Source: Kribbella jejuensis
Lineage (GTDB): Bacteria > Actinomycetota > Actinomycetes > Propionibacteriales > Kribbellaceae
NCBI RefSeq assembly: GCF_006715085.1
Contig: NZ_VFMM01000001.1
Coordinates: 248,001-312,000, forward strand
Length of the DNA stretch: 64,000 nt
Direction: 5' to 3'
In this document: positions 16,704 to 26,059 of the stretch, piece after piece
Layout of the letters: each line of letters begins with the position of its first letter
Position numbering within the stretch: the first letter of the stretch is position 1
Translations under genes and position numbers: made by a program
Notes under the pieces: model-generated
Told to the model about the DNA's origin: nothing
The model's database searches: none
Seen by the model: the letters and a program-made list of their open reading frames with translations, nothing else

Positions 16704-17756
16704 ATGAATGAGCTAGCCGAACGCGTCCAGCGTCAGATCGAGGCCTTGGTCCGCACCGGCGCGGAAACCGGTGTGCAGGTCGCCGCCTATCAGGACGGCC
16801 GGCTGGTCGTCGACGCGGCGGCCGGGATGGCCGATCCGTCCGTCGGACGACCCCTCACCACTGGTACGCCGATTTTCAGCTTCTCCACCGGCAAGAACGT
16901 GACCGCCACGCTGGCACACTTGCTCGTCGCGCGCGGCTTGCTCGAGTACGAAACCCTGGTGGCGGACGTCTGGCCCGAGTTCGGTGCGCACGGCAAAGGT
17001 ACTGCGACGCTGCGGCATGTGCTGACCCACACGGTCGGTCTGCCGGCGATGCCGCGTGAGATCACCCCGGACGACCTTCCCGATCGGCCCAAGGTCTGTG
17101 CGGCACTCGCCGCCGCGGAGCCGCGCTGGCGACCTGGCACGGCCATGGGCTACCACTCCTACACCTTCGGCTATCTCGTCGGCGAGCTCGCCCGCCGCAC
17201 GACCGGCCGGACAATGAGCGAGCTGCTCCGGCAGTGGATCACTGGCCCACTCGGTATCGAAGGCCAGCTGTACTTCGCCGCCCCGGACGAATCGCTGCCG
17301 GGCCTGGCACGCCTGGACCAGGACGCACGGGAATGGCCCGGCGCGCCGGCCGACGACGATTCGATCCTCGCACCGTGGGAGAGCCGGCCGAGTGCCGATC
17401 TCGGCCACAAGCTCCAGCGTGCCGAGGTTCCGTCGGTCTGTACCGCGACGGCTCGCGGCCTCGCCGCGATGTTCAACGCCGTCCTGCTGGACGGCCTCGT
17501 GGACCCGACGCCCGCCTTCGAGGGTGTGGACCAGGTGTTCGGCACCCCGGCCCGGATGGCCCTCGGCTTCCCGATCGGCCGAATCGGCGCCGCGCCCGAC
17601 GAGAACTCCGTAGCCTTCGGTTGGCCTGGCGGCGGTGGAAGCTACGCCTACGCGGACCCCGCGAGCGGAACCGCCTTCGCCCTGACCAAGAACCACCTCA
17701 GCCCGACCTTCGACACCGCCGTGTCGCTTGCGACGACCATCAGGAGGAAGCTATGA
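16704..17756 (+). CDS. Serine hydrolase of beta-lactamase class C / esterase EstB type
   Basis: A 350-residue protein with the class C beta-lactamase fold. The nucleophile motif S-T-G-K is at Ser61-Lys64 (FSFSTGKNVTATL), and the second motif Y-H-S at Tyr150 sits in MGYHSYTFGYL. Between them is RHVLTHTVGLP, the usual family segment. There is no signal peptide, which argues for a cytoplasmic esterase or amidase rather than a secreted beta-lactamase. The start is ATG 16704; an overlapping GTG at 16701 is possible. Its stop overlaps the start of the PPOX gene, so the two are translated together. Substrate unknown. Confidence 0.85.
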   Translation: MNELAERVQRQIEALVRTGAETGVQVAAYQDGRLVVDAAAGMADPSVGRPLTTGTPIFSFSTGKNVTATLAHLLVARGLLEYETLVADVWPEFGAHGKGTATLRHVLTHTVGLPAMPREITPDDLPDRPKVCAALAAAEPRWRPGTAMGYHSYTFGYLVGELARRTTGRTMSELLRQWITGPLGIEGQLYFAAPDESLPGLARLDQDAREWPGAPADDDSILAPWESRPSADLGHKLQRAEVPSVCTATARGLAAMFNAVLLDGLVDPTPAFEGVDQVFGTPARMALGFPIGRIGAAPDENSVAFGWPGGGGSYAYADPASGTAFALTKNHLSPTFDTAVSLATTIRRKL

Positions 17757-18265
17757 CAACGCCGCAGACCACCCTCGACACTACGTTCTCTTCTGCGGGC
17801 ACGACCCCGATCCCGTGGGAGGTGACCGAGTGGGCATTGCGCGGGATTCAAAAGTTTCAGCTGTGCACCGTACGCCGTGACGGCCGGCCGCACGTGACAC
17901 CACTGCTTGCGATCTGGGCCCTGGACGCGATGTGGTTCACCACCGGTGACGGCGAGCAGAAGGCCAAGAACCTCGCGGAGAACCCGCACTGCGCCCTGAC
18001 CGCCGGGACCGCCGACCTCAACGGCACCGACTACGTCGTCGAGGGCGTGGCCAGCCTGGTCACCGATGACTCCGCGAGGCAGGCCGTCGTCACTGCCTTC
18101 GAACAGTCCTATGGCTGGCACCTCACCCGCGAGGACGGGACCTGGTACCAGCTGGGCGATGCCGTCCGCGAGGGCACCGTCCAGCTCTACTGCGTGCGGC
18201 CGACGAAGGCCTTGGCGTTCACCATCGGCAAGGAGTCGTCCCAGACTCGGTACCTCTGGAGCTGA
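17753..18265 (+). CDS. PPOX-fold (pyridoxamine 5'-phosphate oxidase-like) protein, probable flavin/F420-dependent
   Basis: A 170-residue protein starting at the ATG inside the ATGA overlap at 17753, with a ribosome site aggagg six bases upstream inside the preceding gene. The split-barrel pattern is clear: FQLCTVRRDGRPHVTPLLAIWALDAMWFTT followed by KAKNLAENPHCALTAG, as in small PPOX-class enzymes that bind F420 or FMN. It probably reduces an unknown small molecule. Longer in-frame readings upstream shadow the hydrolase gene. It ends one base before the convergent araA stop, so there is no terminator space between them. Confidence 0.85.
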   Translation: MTTPQTTLDTTFSSAGTTPIPWEVTEWALRGIQKFQLCTVRRDGRPHVTPLLAIWALDAMWFTTGDGEQKAKNLAENPHCALTAGTADLNGTDYVVEGVASLVTDDSARQAVVTAFEQSYGWHLTREDGTWYQLGDAVREGTVQLYCVRPTKALAFTIGKESSQTRYLWS

Positions 18266-19759
18266 CTACCTGGTGAGCCGGTGGTAGACGTCGTTCCAGT
18301 GCAGCTCGCGCTGGAACTCGCGAACCGTGGTCGACTCGTCGATGACGGCGAGCTCGACCGACAGCAGGTCGGCGAAGTCCTCGTACACCTCGCGGTCGAG
18401 CGCGGTCGACAGGACGGTGTGATGCGGCGCGCCGGCCACCAGCCACGACTCCGCCGAGGTGGACAGTGACGGCTCGGGCTTCCACACCGCACAGGCGACC
18501 GGCAGCTTCGGCAGTGCCTCGTCCGGTTCGACGAGCTGTACGACGTTCGCGGTCAACCGGAAGCGGTCGCCGAGGTCGGCGATCCCGACCACGATGCCGG
18601 GACCGGGATCCGCGACGAAGCGCAGCCGGACCGGGTCCTCACGGCCACCGATCGACAGCGGGTGGATCTCCAGCGACGGACGGGCGGTCGTGATCGACGG
18701 GCACACCTCGAGCATGTGCGCGCCGAGGATCTTCTCCTCCCCCGGCACCAGGTGATACGTGTAGTCCTCCATGAACGACGTACCGCCCGGCAGTCCGTCG
18801 GCCATCGCCTTGCTGGCCCGCAGCAGCACCGAGGTCTTCCAGTCGCCCTCGCCGCCGAACCCGTAGCCGTCCGCCATCAACCGCTGCACGGCCAGACCGG
18901 GCAGCTGACGCAGCCCGCCCAGATCCTCGAAGTTCGAGGTGAACGCGCGGAACCCGCCGTCGGTCAGGAACGAGCGCAGACCCAGTTCGATCTGGGCGCC
19001 GTACCGTAGCGACTCGTGCCGGTCGCCCCCGGGCAATAGCTCGGGGGCGACGTCGTACGTGTCCACGTACTCGTCCACCAGCGTGGAGATCGCGGCACCG
19101 TCGACGCTGTCGACCGCTGCCACCAGGTCGTTGACGCCGTAGGTGTTGACCGAGACGCCGAACCGCAGCTGCGCCTCGACCTTGTCGCCCTCGGTCACCG
19201 CGACGTCGCGCATGTTGTCACCGAAGCGGGCGAGCTTGAGCGAACGGAGCTCCGCGACACCGAGCGCTGCCCGGGCCCAGTGCCCCACGCGCTGCTGAAC
19301 CACCGGCGACTCGACGTGCCCGGCCACGGTCTTGCGCGGTACGTGCAGCCGGGACTGGATGTAACCGAACTCCCGGTCGCCGTGCGCGGCCTGGTTCAGG
19401 TTCATGAAGTCCATGTCGATCGTTGACCAAGGCAACGCTGCGTTCGCCTGCGTGTGCAGGTGCAGCAGCGGTTTGCGCAGTGCGTCCAGACCGGCGATCC
19501 ACATCTTCGCCGGGGAGAACGTGTGCATCCACGCGATCACGCCGACACATTCGGGCGCGCTGTTGGCGTCGAGCATCTGCCGGCGGATCGACTCGGCATC
19601 GAGAAGCACCGGCTTCCAGACGATCTGGACCGGGAGACCGGAGTCGGCGAGGCGCTTGGCCACCACCTGGGACTGTTCGGCGACCTGCTCGAGGGTCTCG
19701 GGGCCGTAGAGTCCTTGGCTGCCGGTGAGGAACCAGACCTCGGGGTTGTTCACAGACAT
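18266..19759 (-). CDS. araA: L-arabinose isomerase
   Basis: A 497-residue protein of normal AraA length (about 500). It begins [20 protein letters not shown] and contains [30 protein letters not shown] and DYTYHL near the metal and sugar-binding positions of the family. It converts L-arabinose to L-ribulose in the cytoplasm. It is the last gene of the araB-araD-araA run; 25 bases separate it from araD, and a ribosome site (gggaagg) precedes the ATG. Confidence 0.97.
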   Translation of the reverse strand: MSVNNPEVWFLTGSQGLYGPETLEQVAEQSQVVAKRLADSGLPVQIVWKPVLLDAESIRRQMLDANSAPECVGVIAWMHTFSPAKMWIAGLDALRKPLLHLHTQANAALPWSTIDMDFMNLNQAAHGDREFGYIQSRLHVPRKTVAGHVESPVVQQRVGHWARAALGVAELRSLKLARFGDNMRDVAVTEGDKVEAQLRFGVSVNTYGVNDLVAAVDSVDGAAISTLVDEYVDTYDVAPELLPGGDRHESLRYGAQIELGLRSFLTDGGFRAFTSNFEDLGGLRQLPGLAVQRLMADGYGFGGEGDWKTSVLLRASKAMADGLPGGTSFMEDYTYHLVPGEEKILGAHMLEVCPSITTARPSLEIHPLSIGGREDPVRLRFVADPGPGIVVGIADLGDRFRLTANVVQLVEPDEALPKLPVACAVWKPEPSLSTSAESWLVAGAPHHTVLSTALDREVYEDFADLLSVELAVIDESTTVREFQRELHWNDVYHRLTR

Positions 19760-19784
19760 GTGGTCCTTCCCACTTCAGGCAGAG

Positions 19785-20462
19785 TCATCGTTGCCCGTAG
19801 ACGTTCTGGTAGCGGTCGTAGAGGTGGTCGATGGCCGACTGCTCGATCGGGATCGGCTCCCCGAGCTGCCGGGCCAGGTGCACCGAGCGGGCGACGTCCT
19901 CGCACATCACCGCGGCTTTGACCGCTGACTTGGCGTCCGGCCCGACCGTGAACACGCCGTGGTTCTGCATCAGTACGGCCGGCGAGCGCGAACCGCGCAG
20001 CGTCTCGACGATGCCGCGGCCGATCGAGTCGTCGCCGATGACCGCGAACGGTCCCACCGGGATCGGCCCGCCGAACTCGTCGGCGCACATCGTCGTGACA
20101 CACGGGATCGCCTCGCCACGGGCGGCCCAGGCGACGGCGTACGGCGAATGGGTGTGGACGACGCCGCCGACGTCCGGCAGCTCCCGGTAGACGTAGGCCT
20201 GTGCCTCGGTGTCCGAGGACGGCGCGTGCTCACCTTCGACGACCTGGCCGTGGAGGTCGCAGACGACCATGTTCTCCGGCGTCAGTTCGTCGTACGCGAC
20301 TCCGCTCGGCTTGATCACCATCAGGTCGTGGCCGGGCACGCGCGCGGACACGTTACCCGCGGTCCAGACGACAAGCCCGTACGCCGGCAGGTGCGCGTGC
20401 AGCCGGGACACCTGCACGCGCAACTGGCTGATGGTGGCAGCGGCTTCGGCGACCGCGCTCAT
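19785..20462 (-). CDS. araD: L-ribulose-5-phosphate 4-epimerase
   Basis: A 225-residue class II aldolase/epimerase. Features include NVSARVPGHDLMVIKPSGV near residue 38, the metal-binding histidines in VVHTHSPYAVAWA (near 98-106), and a third in VLMQNHGVFTVG (near 170). It converts L-ribulose 5-phosphate to D-xylulose 5-phosphate, linking arabinose to the pentose phosphate pathway. Its ATG overlaps the araB stop by four bases (ATGA), so translation is coupled. Confidence 0.96.
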   Translation of the reverse strand: MSAVAEAAATISQLRVQVSRLHAHLPAYGLVVWTAGNVSARVPGHDLMVIKPSGVAYDELTPENMVVCDLHGQVVEGEHAPSSDTEAQAYVYRELPDVGGVVHTHSPYAVAWAARGEAIPCVTTMCADEFGGPIPVGPFAVIGDDSIGRGIVETLRGSRSPAVLMQNHGVFTVGPDAKSAVKAAVMCEDVARSVHLARQLGEPIPIEQSAIDHLYDRYQNVYGQR

Positions 20463-22123
20463 TTGGCCTCCACGGCGTTGCGCCGGATCGCTTTCAGCTT
20501 TCGCATCAGCTTGGTGTGCCGCCCGAAGTTGTCGTGCAGCTCGAGGTACAGCTCGAACAACTGGTCGTAGACCTTGGCCCGCTCCTCGTCCGGGACGTGC
20601 ACGCCGCGCCTGACCTTGCCCATGTGCTTGGCCGCGGCCGGTACGTCCGGATAGGCGCCGGCCGCCACCGCGGCGTGGATCGCCGAACCGAGCGCCGGCC
20701 CCTGCTCGGAGTCGATGATCGACAGCGGCAACCGGGTGACGTCGGCGTAGATCTGCATCAGCAGCGCGTTCTTCGCCAGGCCGCCGGCGATGATCAGTTC
20801 CTTCACCGGTACGCCGCTGCTCGCGAAGGTCTCGACGATCACCCGGGTACCGAACGCGGTCGCCTCGAGCAGTGCGCGGTAACCGTCCTCGGGCCGGGTC
20901 GCCAGTGTCTGACCGACGACCAGACCGGACAGCTCATGATCCACCAGGATCGACCGGTTGCCGCTGTGCCAGTCCAGTGCGACCAGCCCGTGCTCCGCGA
21001 CCGCTTGGTCGGCGGCCAGCCTGGTCAGGTGCTCGTGCAACGACACGCCCGCGGCGGCCGCGGCTTCGTGGTACGACGGCGGTACGGCGTTGTCGACGTA
21101 CCACCCGAAGATGTCGCCGACACCGCTCTGGCCGGCCTCGTACCCCCAGCTGCCGGCGATGATGCCGCCGTCGACCACGCCGCACATACCGGGAACCTCA
21201 CGCAGCACGTCGGCGCTCATCACGTGGCAGGTCGACGTACCCATGATCGCGACCATCTGGCCCGCGCTCACGGCCTGTGCGGCCGGTGCGGTGACATGTG
21301 CGTCGACGTTGCCGACGGCAACCGCGATGCCTTCGGGCAGTCCGGTCCACGCGGCCGCCTCGGCAGTCAGCTTTCCCGCCGAGGCGCCGAGCTGCCCGAT
21401 CTGGTGCTCCAGCTTGTCCGCGACGAAACCGCCGAAGCCCGGCGCGAGCTGCTCGAGGAACTCGGTCGACGGGTACCGGCCGTCCTGCAAAATGCCCTTG
21501 TAGCCCGCGGTGCAGGCGTTGCGGACGTACTGCCCGCAGAGCTGCCACACGATCCAGTCGGCCGCCTCGACCCAGTGGTCCATCCGGTCGTAGAGCGGGC
21601 GGTCCTCCTCGAACAGCTGCAGCGCCTTCGCGAACTCCCACTCCGACGAGATCAGTCCGCCGTACCGCGGCAGCCAGTCCTCGCCACGCTGGCGCGCGAG
21701 CTCGTTGATCCGGTCGGCCTGAGGCTGCGCGGCGTGGTGCTTCCACAGCTTCACGTACGCGTGCGGGTTGTCCGCGAGTCCGTCGACCTCGTTCAACGGG
21801 GTGCCGTCGGCCAGGCACGGAACCATCGTGCAGGCGGTGAAATCGGTGGCGATGCCAATGACCAGCGCCGGGTCGATCCCGGACGCGGCGACCGCCGCCG
21901 GTACGGCGGTCTTGAGCACCTCCCGGTAGTCGTCCGGCACCTGCAGCGCCCACTCCGGCGGCAACCGCCGTCCGGTGGCCGGTAGCCGGTCGTCGATCAC
22001 GGCATGCGCGTACTCGTGCACGGCAGTACCGAGCTCGGCACCGTCGGAGACGCGGACGACGACGGCGCGACCGGACAGCGTGCCGAAGTCGACGCCGACG
22101 ACATAGCGTTCATCGGAGCTCAT
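20459..22123 (-). CDS. araB: Ribulokinase (FGGY family)
   Basis: A 554-residue sugar kinase, the usual AraB length. I chose the ATG at 22123 because MSSDERYVVGVDFGTLSGRA begins with the phosphate-binding strand of the fold; an in-frame start at 22147 would run through the operator. The C-terminal ATP-binding segment KELIIAGGLAKNALLMQIYAD is present. It phosphorylates L-ribulose. The gene has its own promoter region with operator (22133-22146) after the LacI gene. Confidence 0.95.
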   Translation of the reverse strand: MSSDERYVVGVDFGTLSGRAVVVRVSDGAELGTAVHEYAHAVIDDRLPATGRRLPPEWALQVPDDYREVLKTAVPAAVAASGIDPALVIGIATDFTACTMVPCLADGTPLNEVDGLADNPHAYVKLWKHHAAQPQADRINELARQRGEDWLPRYGGLISSEWEFAKALQLFEEDRPLYDRMDHWVEAADWIVWQLCGQYVRNACTAGYKGILQDGRYPSTEFLEQLAPGFGGFVADKLEHQIGQLGASAGKLTAEAAAWTGLPEGIAVAVGNVDAHVTAPAAQAVSAGQMVAIMGTSTCHVMSADVLREVPGMCGVVDGGIIAGSWGYEAGQSGVGDIFGWYVDNAVPPSYHEAAAAAGVSLHEHLTRLAADQAVAEHGLVALDWHSGNRSILVDHELSGLVVGQTLATRPEDGYRALLEATAFGTRVIVETFASSGVPVKELIIAGGLAKNALLMQIYADVTRLPLSIIDSEQGPALGSAIHAAVAAGAYPDVPAAAKHMGKVRRGVHVPDEERAKVYDQLFELYLELHDNFGRHTKLMRKLKAIRRNAVEAK

Positions 22124-22132
22124 AAGGCCGAG

Positions 22133-22146
22133 TGTGAGCGCTAACA
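22133..22146. promoter_or_regulatory. AraR-like operator upstream of araB
   Basis: TGTGAGCGCTAACA lies 10 bases before the araB start. It is the exact reverse complement of the operator at 27225-27238 ahead of the arabinose importer. It has the palindromic core AGCGCT typical of LacI-family sites. A consensus -35 box for the minus strand (TTGACA, read from 22160 to 22155) lies just upstream, so a bound repressor would cover the -10 region. Confidence 0.75.
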
Positions 22147-22154
22147 TTCTGGGT

Positions 22155-22160
22155 TGTCAA
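22155..22160 (-). promoter_or_regulatory. Probable -35 box of the araBDA promoter
   Basis: Read on the minus strand this is a perfect TTGACA. A poor -10 (CACACT) follows after 18 bases and overlaps the end of the operator at 22133-22146. Strong -35 with weak -10 under an operator is a common layout for an induced sugar operon. Confidence 0.5.
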
Positions 22161-22200
22161 GAACAGTGATCTCTCTGCGGACACTCTGCCTAACACGGCC

Positions 22201-22214
22201 TGTTAACGCTAACT
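22201..22214. promoter_or_regulatory. Second, weaker AraR-like operator
   Basis: TGTTAACGCTAACT matches the main operator sequence (in the orientation TGTTAGCGCTCACA) at 11 of 14 bases and lies 68 bases from it, just after the LacI stop codon. Two sites about six to seven helical turns apart would allow DNA looping by a tetrameric repressor. Confidence 0.5.
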
Positions 22215-22216
22215 TT

Positions 22217-23239
22217 TCAGCTACTCGGAGCGGCCGTCGAGTCGCGCACCGCCAGCGTCGGCCGGATCAGCTCCGTGGCCGGATCGGGCTCGCCCTCCAG
22301 CGCCCGCAGCGTCAGCTCGACGGCACGCCGGCCGACCACCGAGAACTCCTGGTCCACGGTCGTCAGCGCGGGCCAGACGTACGGCGCCTCGGGCACATTG
22401 TCGAATCCAACCACACTGATCTCGCCCGGTACGTCGCGACCCTTCTCGTGCAACGCGTACAGCAACCCCATCGCCATGCCGTCGTTCGCGGCGAACACCG
22501 CTGTCACGTCAGGGTCCTCGGCGATCCGCAGGCCCGCCTCGTAGCCGCTTCGTGGCGACCAGTCACCGGCGAGCTCCGGCCCCGGCAGCACATGGCGATC
22601 CTCGTGGGCACGTTGCCAGCCCGCACGCCGCTGCGCTGCCTCCACCCACTCCAGCGGGCCGGTGACATGGGCGACATGCCGATGGCCGAGATCGAGCAGA
22701 TGCTCCACCGCCAGGCGGGCTCCGGCCTCCTGATCGATCCCGACCGCCATCCGCTGGCCCTCGCTGACGCCTTGCACGACGATGATCGGGACCGGTACGT
22801 CGAGCAACCCGACCTGCTCCAGCGCGTCGCGATGGGCGACCGCCACCACGATCGCCTCGACGGCCTCGTCGAGCAGCCGGCCGACCGCGTCCCGCAGCGA
22901 TTGCGACGAGAAGTCCTCCACGGCAACGAGCGAAACGTCGTACCCCGCCTTGTGGCCGGCGTTCTGGACCGCGACCGCGATCATGCTCGGACCGTGCAGC
23001 ACGAGATGCGCCGAGATCATGCCGATCCGGTGCGACCGGTTCGTCGCCAGCAACCGGGCCGCGTTGTTCCGCCGGTAGCCCAGCTCGGCGATCGCCGCCA
23101 GCACCCGGGTGCGCGTCTCGTCCTTGACCAGCTCCGAGCCGTTCAGCACCCGGGACACGGTCTGATGCGAGACGCCGGCCGCGGCCGCCACGTCCGTCAT
23201 ACTCGGCGGCCGTCCCAGACCCTCGCTCGCTCTCACCAT
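22217..23239 (-). CDS. LacI-family regulator of arabinose genes (AraR-like)
   Basis: A 340-residue repressor: helix-turn-helix SMTDVAAAAGVSHQTVSRVL at residues 13-32, hinge, then a sugar-binding sensor domain (PVPIIVVQGVSEG, ISVVGFDNVPEAPYVWPALT). It lies between the arabinose importer and araBDA, all on the same strand. Matching operators in front of both flanking units make it the likely regulator of the locus, with L-arabinose or a derivative as inducer. The name AraR is not used as a symbol because the Bacillus AraR has a different (GntR) DNA-binding domain. Confidence 0.9.
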   Translation of the reverse strand: MVRASEGLGRPPSMTDVAAAAGVSHQTVSRVLNGSELVKDETRTRVLAAIAELGYRRNNAARLLATNRSHRIGMISAHLVLHGPSMIAVAVQNAGHKAGYDVSLVAVEDFSSQSLRDAVGRLLDEAVEAIVVAVAHRDALEQVGLLDVPVPIIVVQGVSEGQRMAVGIDQEAGARLAVEHLLDLGHRHVAHVTGPLEWVEAAQRRAGWQRAHEDRHVLPGPELAGDWSPRSGYEAGLRIAEDPDVTAVFAANDGMAMGLLYALHEKGRDVPGEISVVGFDNVPEAPYVWPALTTVDQEFSVVGRRAVELTLRALEGEPDPATELIRPTLAVRDSTAAPSS

Positions 23240-23285
23240 AAGGAAATACTAGGGACGGCCGCTGACCTGCCCAGCCCTGCCCGGC

Positions 23286-24524
23286 TCAGCGGGTGGCGCC
23301 GGCGCGGCGCTTGTTGTAGATGTCGAAGGCAACGGCCAGCAAGAGCACCAGGCCTTTGACCACGGACTGGGTCGCCTGTTCGACGCCCATGAGCTGCATG
23401 CCGTTGCTCATCACCGCCATGATCAGGCCGCCGACCATCGCGCCGACGACCGTACCGACGCCACCCGCCACCGCCGCGCCACCGATGAACGCGGCCGCGA
23501 TCGCATCCAGCTCGAACATGTTGCCGGCCGCGGGCTGCGCACCGTTCGACCGGGACGAGTAGATGACGCCGGCGATCCCGGCCAGGAACCCCATGTTGAC
23601 GAAGATCCAGAAGTTGACCTTCCGGACCTTCACCCCGGACAGCATCGCGGCTGACAGGTTGCCGCCGATCGCGTACACCTGCCGGCCGAACACCGTACTC
23701 TTCGTCATCAGCCCGTAGGCGATCACCAGCACCGCGAGGATGATCAGCACGATCGGCAGACCGCGCGCGTGTGCCAACTGCCAGGCGAAGTACATGACGA
23801 CGGCGGCGACCGCCAGTACCCGGGCGACGAACAGCGGAAACGACTCGACCGGCTGTTCGTACCGGATCCGTGCGAGCCGGGTGCGGAACACACCGACCGC
23901 ATACCCGGCGACCGCCAGCGCGGCGATCAGCAACGTGAACGCGTCGTACCCCTGACCGCCGATCAGGCCGTTCAAGAAGCCGCTGGCCACCTTCTGGTAG
24001 GTGGCCGGGAACGGCGACAACGACACGTTGTTCAGCACCTGCAACGTCAGGCCGCGGAACAGCAGCATGCCGGCGAGCGTGACGATGAACGCGGGCATCC
24101 CGACGTACGCGACCCAGAAACCGTGCCACGCACCGACCGCGGTGCCGACCGCCACCGCGGCCACCACGCCGATCCACCACGGCTGATCGTGCTGGATGAC
24201 GAGGACGGCGGAGACGGCACCGGTCAACGCGACGATCGACCCCACGGACAGGTCGATGTGGCCGGCGATGATCAGGATCACCATGCCGATCGCCAGCACC
24301 AGGATGTACGAGTACTGCAGAACGATGTTGGTGATGTTGCCCGGGCTGAGCAGCACCCCGTGGGTCAACGAGGCGAACAGCGCGACGATCACCACGAACG
24401 CGATGTAGATACCGCTCTGCCGCAGGTTGCGCATGATCAGCGTGAGCGGATCGCTGGTGCCGACGTGCAGTGCCGTGGCGGAGGCGGGCTGCTCGGTCTG
24501 TACAGAGGGTTTGGTGCTGGTCAT
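23286..24524 (-). CDS. Monosaccharide ABC importer permease (GguB/MmsB/XylH type)
   Basis: A 412-residue membrane protein. The start is the ATG at 24524, within an ATGA overlap with the ATPase gene; longer frames shadow that gene. About ten hydrophobic segments are visible, with GHIDLSVGSIVALTGAVSAV (near residue 95) and GVKVRKVNFWIFVNMGFLAG as family landmarks. It is longer than ribose permeases (about 320), as expected of the multiple-monosaccharide group with a central insertion. It imports L-arabinose by context; relatives also take galactose, glucose or xylose. Confidence 0.93.
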   Translation of the reverse strand: MTSTKPSVQTEQPASATALHVGTSDPLTLIMRNLRQSGIYIAFVVIVALFASLTHGVLLSPGNITNIVLQYSYILVLAIGMVILIIAGHIDLSVGSIVALTGAVSAVLVIQHDQPWWIGVVAAVAVGTAVGAWHGFWVAYVGMPAFIVTLAGMLLFRGLTLQVLNNVSLSPFPATYQKVASGFLNGLIGGQGYDAFTLLIAALAVAGYAVGVFRTRLARIRYEQPVESFPLFVARVLAVAAVVMYFAWQLAHARGLPIVLIILAVLVIAYGLMTKSTVFGRQVYAIGGNLSAAMLSGVKVRKVNFWIFVNMGFLAGIAGVIYSSRSNGAQPAAGNMFELDAIAAAFIGGAAVAGGVGTVVGAMVGGLIMAVMSNGMQLMGVEQATQSVVKGLVLLLAVAFDIYNKRRAGATR

Positions 24525-26059
24525 CCGGCGAGCTCCTTCTCCTGCGTCATCAGCGCCATCAGTTCTTCCTGGGTCGCCTGCTGAACCGGCAGCTCGCCGG
24601 TGATCCGTCCGGCCGACAGGGTGTAGATCCGGTCGCAGGTGCCGAGCAGTTCGGGCAGTTCGGAGGAGATCACGACGACCGCCTTCCCGTCGGCGACCAG
24701 CCGGTTGATGATCGTGTAGATCTCGAACTTGGCGCCGACGTCGATGCCACGGGTCGGCTCGTCCAGGATCAGCACGTCCGGATTCGTGAACAGCCACTTG
24801 GACAGCACGACCTTCTGCTGGTTGCCGCCGGACAGCGTGCCGACGGTGTCCAGGACCGTGCGGGTCTTGATGTTCAGATCCCGGCGGCTCTGCTCGGCGA
24901 CCTTGATCTCCTCGTTGCCGTTCACCCAACCGGCCCGCGCCAGCTTGCCGAGCGCGGCGGCCGACACGTTGGCGCGGACGTCGGCGATCAGGTTCAGGCC
25001 GTACCGCTTGCGGTCCTCGGTGGCGTAGGCGATGCCGTTCGCGATCGCCTCGGCCACCGTCCGGGCCCGGACCTCCTTGCCGTGCACGTACAGCCGGCCG
25101 CTGATGTTGCGCCCGTACGAGCGCCCGAAGACGCTCATCGCGAGCTCGGTGCGGCCGGCGCCCATCAGGCCGGCGATCCCGACGACCTCACCGGCCCGGA
25201 CGTTCAGCGACGCGCCGTCCACGACCTTGCGCGGCTGGGTCGGATGCCAGACCGTCCAGTCCTCGATCCGCAGTACTTCGGCGCCCGGGCTGGAGTCGCG
25301 GGCCGGGTAGAAGCTGTCCAGGTCCCGGCCCACCATGCCGCGGATGATCCGCTCCTGGGTGACGTCCCCCGACCTCATGTCGAGAGTCTCGACCGTCCGG
25401 CCGTCGCGGAGCACCGTGGTCGAGTCCGCGATCGCGGTGATCTCGCTGAGCTTGTGGGAGATCATGATGCAGGTGATCCCCCGGTCCCGCAGCATCCGGA
25501 GCAGGTCGAGCAGGTGCGCCGAGTCGACGTCGTTGAGGGCGGCGGTCGGCTCGTCGAGGATCAGCAGCCGGACGTCCTTCGACAACGCCTTCGCGATCTC
25601 GACCAGTTGCTGCTTGCCGACGCCGAGCTGGATCACCGGCGTGACCGGGTTCTCCTCCAGGCCGACCTCCCGCAGCAGCCGGCGGGCGTCGGCGTTGGTG
25701 CGGTTCCAGTCGATCAGCCCGCCGCGCCCGCGGCGTTCGTTGCCGAGGAAGATGTTCTCGGCGATCGACAGGTACGGCACCAGCGCCAGCTCCTGGTGGA
25801 TGATCGCGATCCCGGCCGCTTCGCTGTCCCGGATCCCGGTGAAGGTGACCGGCCTGCCGTCGAGGCTGATCTGCCCGGCGTAACTCCCGGTGGGGTACAC
25901 GCCGGACAGCACCTTCATCAGCGTCGACTTGCCGGCACCGTTCTCACCACAGATCGCATGGATCTCACCGCGCCGGACAACGAGCGAGACATCCTCGAGA
26001 GCTTTCACACCGGGAAAGCTCTTGGTGATGCCCTGCATCTCGAGGACTACATCGCTCAT
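24521..26059 (-). CDS. Monosaccharide ABC importer ATP-binding protein with two ATPase domains (GguA/MmsA type)
   Basis: A 512-residue protein with two ABC domains in one chain. The first has Walker A GENGAGKST (38-46) and Walker B LLILDEPTAAL. The second has the degenerate Walker A LMGAGRTEL usual for this family, a signature LSGGNQQKVVLSKWL and LILDEPTRGID. This is the RbsA/MglA/GguA layout. Both ends overlap neighbouring genes by four bases, so importer proteins are made in step. It is the only importer ATPase in the window. Confidence 0.95.
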   Translation of the reverse strand: MSDVVLEMQGITKSFPGVKALEDVSLVVRRGEIHAICGENGAGKSTLMKVLSGVYPTGSYAGQISLDGRPVTFTGIRDSEAAGIAIIHQELALVPYLSIAENIFLGNERRGRGGLIDWNRTNADARRLLREVGLEENPVTPVIQLGVGKQQLVEIAKALSKDVRLLILDEPTAALNDVDSAHLLDLLRMLRDRGITCIMISHKLSEITAIADSTTVLRDGRTVETLDMRSGDVTQERIIRGMVGRDLDSFYPARDSSPGAEVLRIEDWTVWHPTQPRKVVDGASLNVRAGEVVGIAGLMGAGRTELAMSVFGRSYGRNISGRLYVHGKEVRARTVAEAIANGIAYATEDRKRYGLNLIADVRANVSAAALGKLARAGWVNGNEEIKVAEQSRRDLNIKTRTVLDTVGTLSGGNQQKVVLSKWLFTNPDVLILDEPTRGIDVGAKFEIYTIINRLVADGKAVVVISSELPELLGTCDRIYTLSAGRITGELPVQQATQEELMALMTQEKELAG

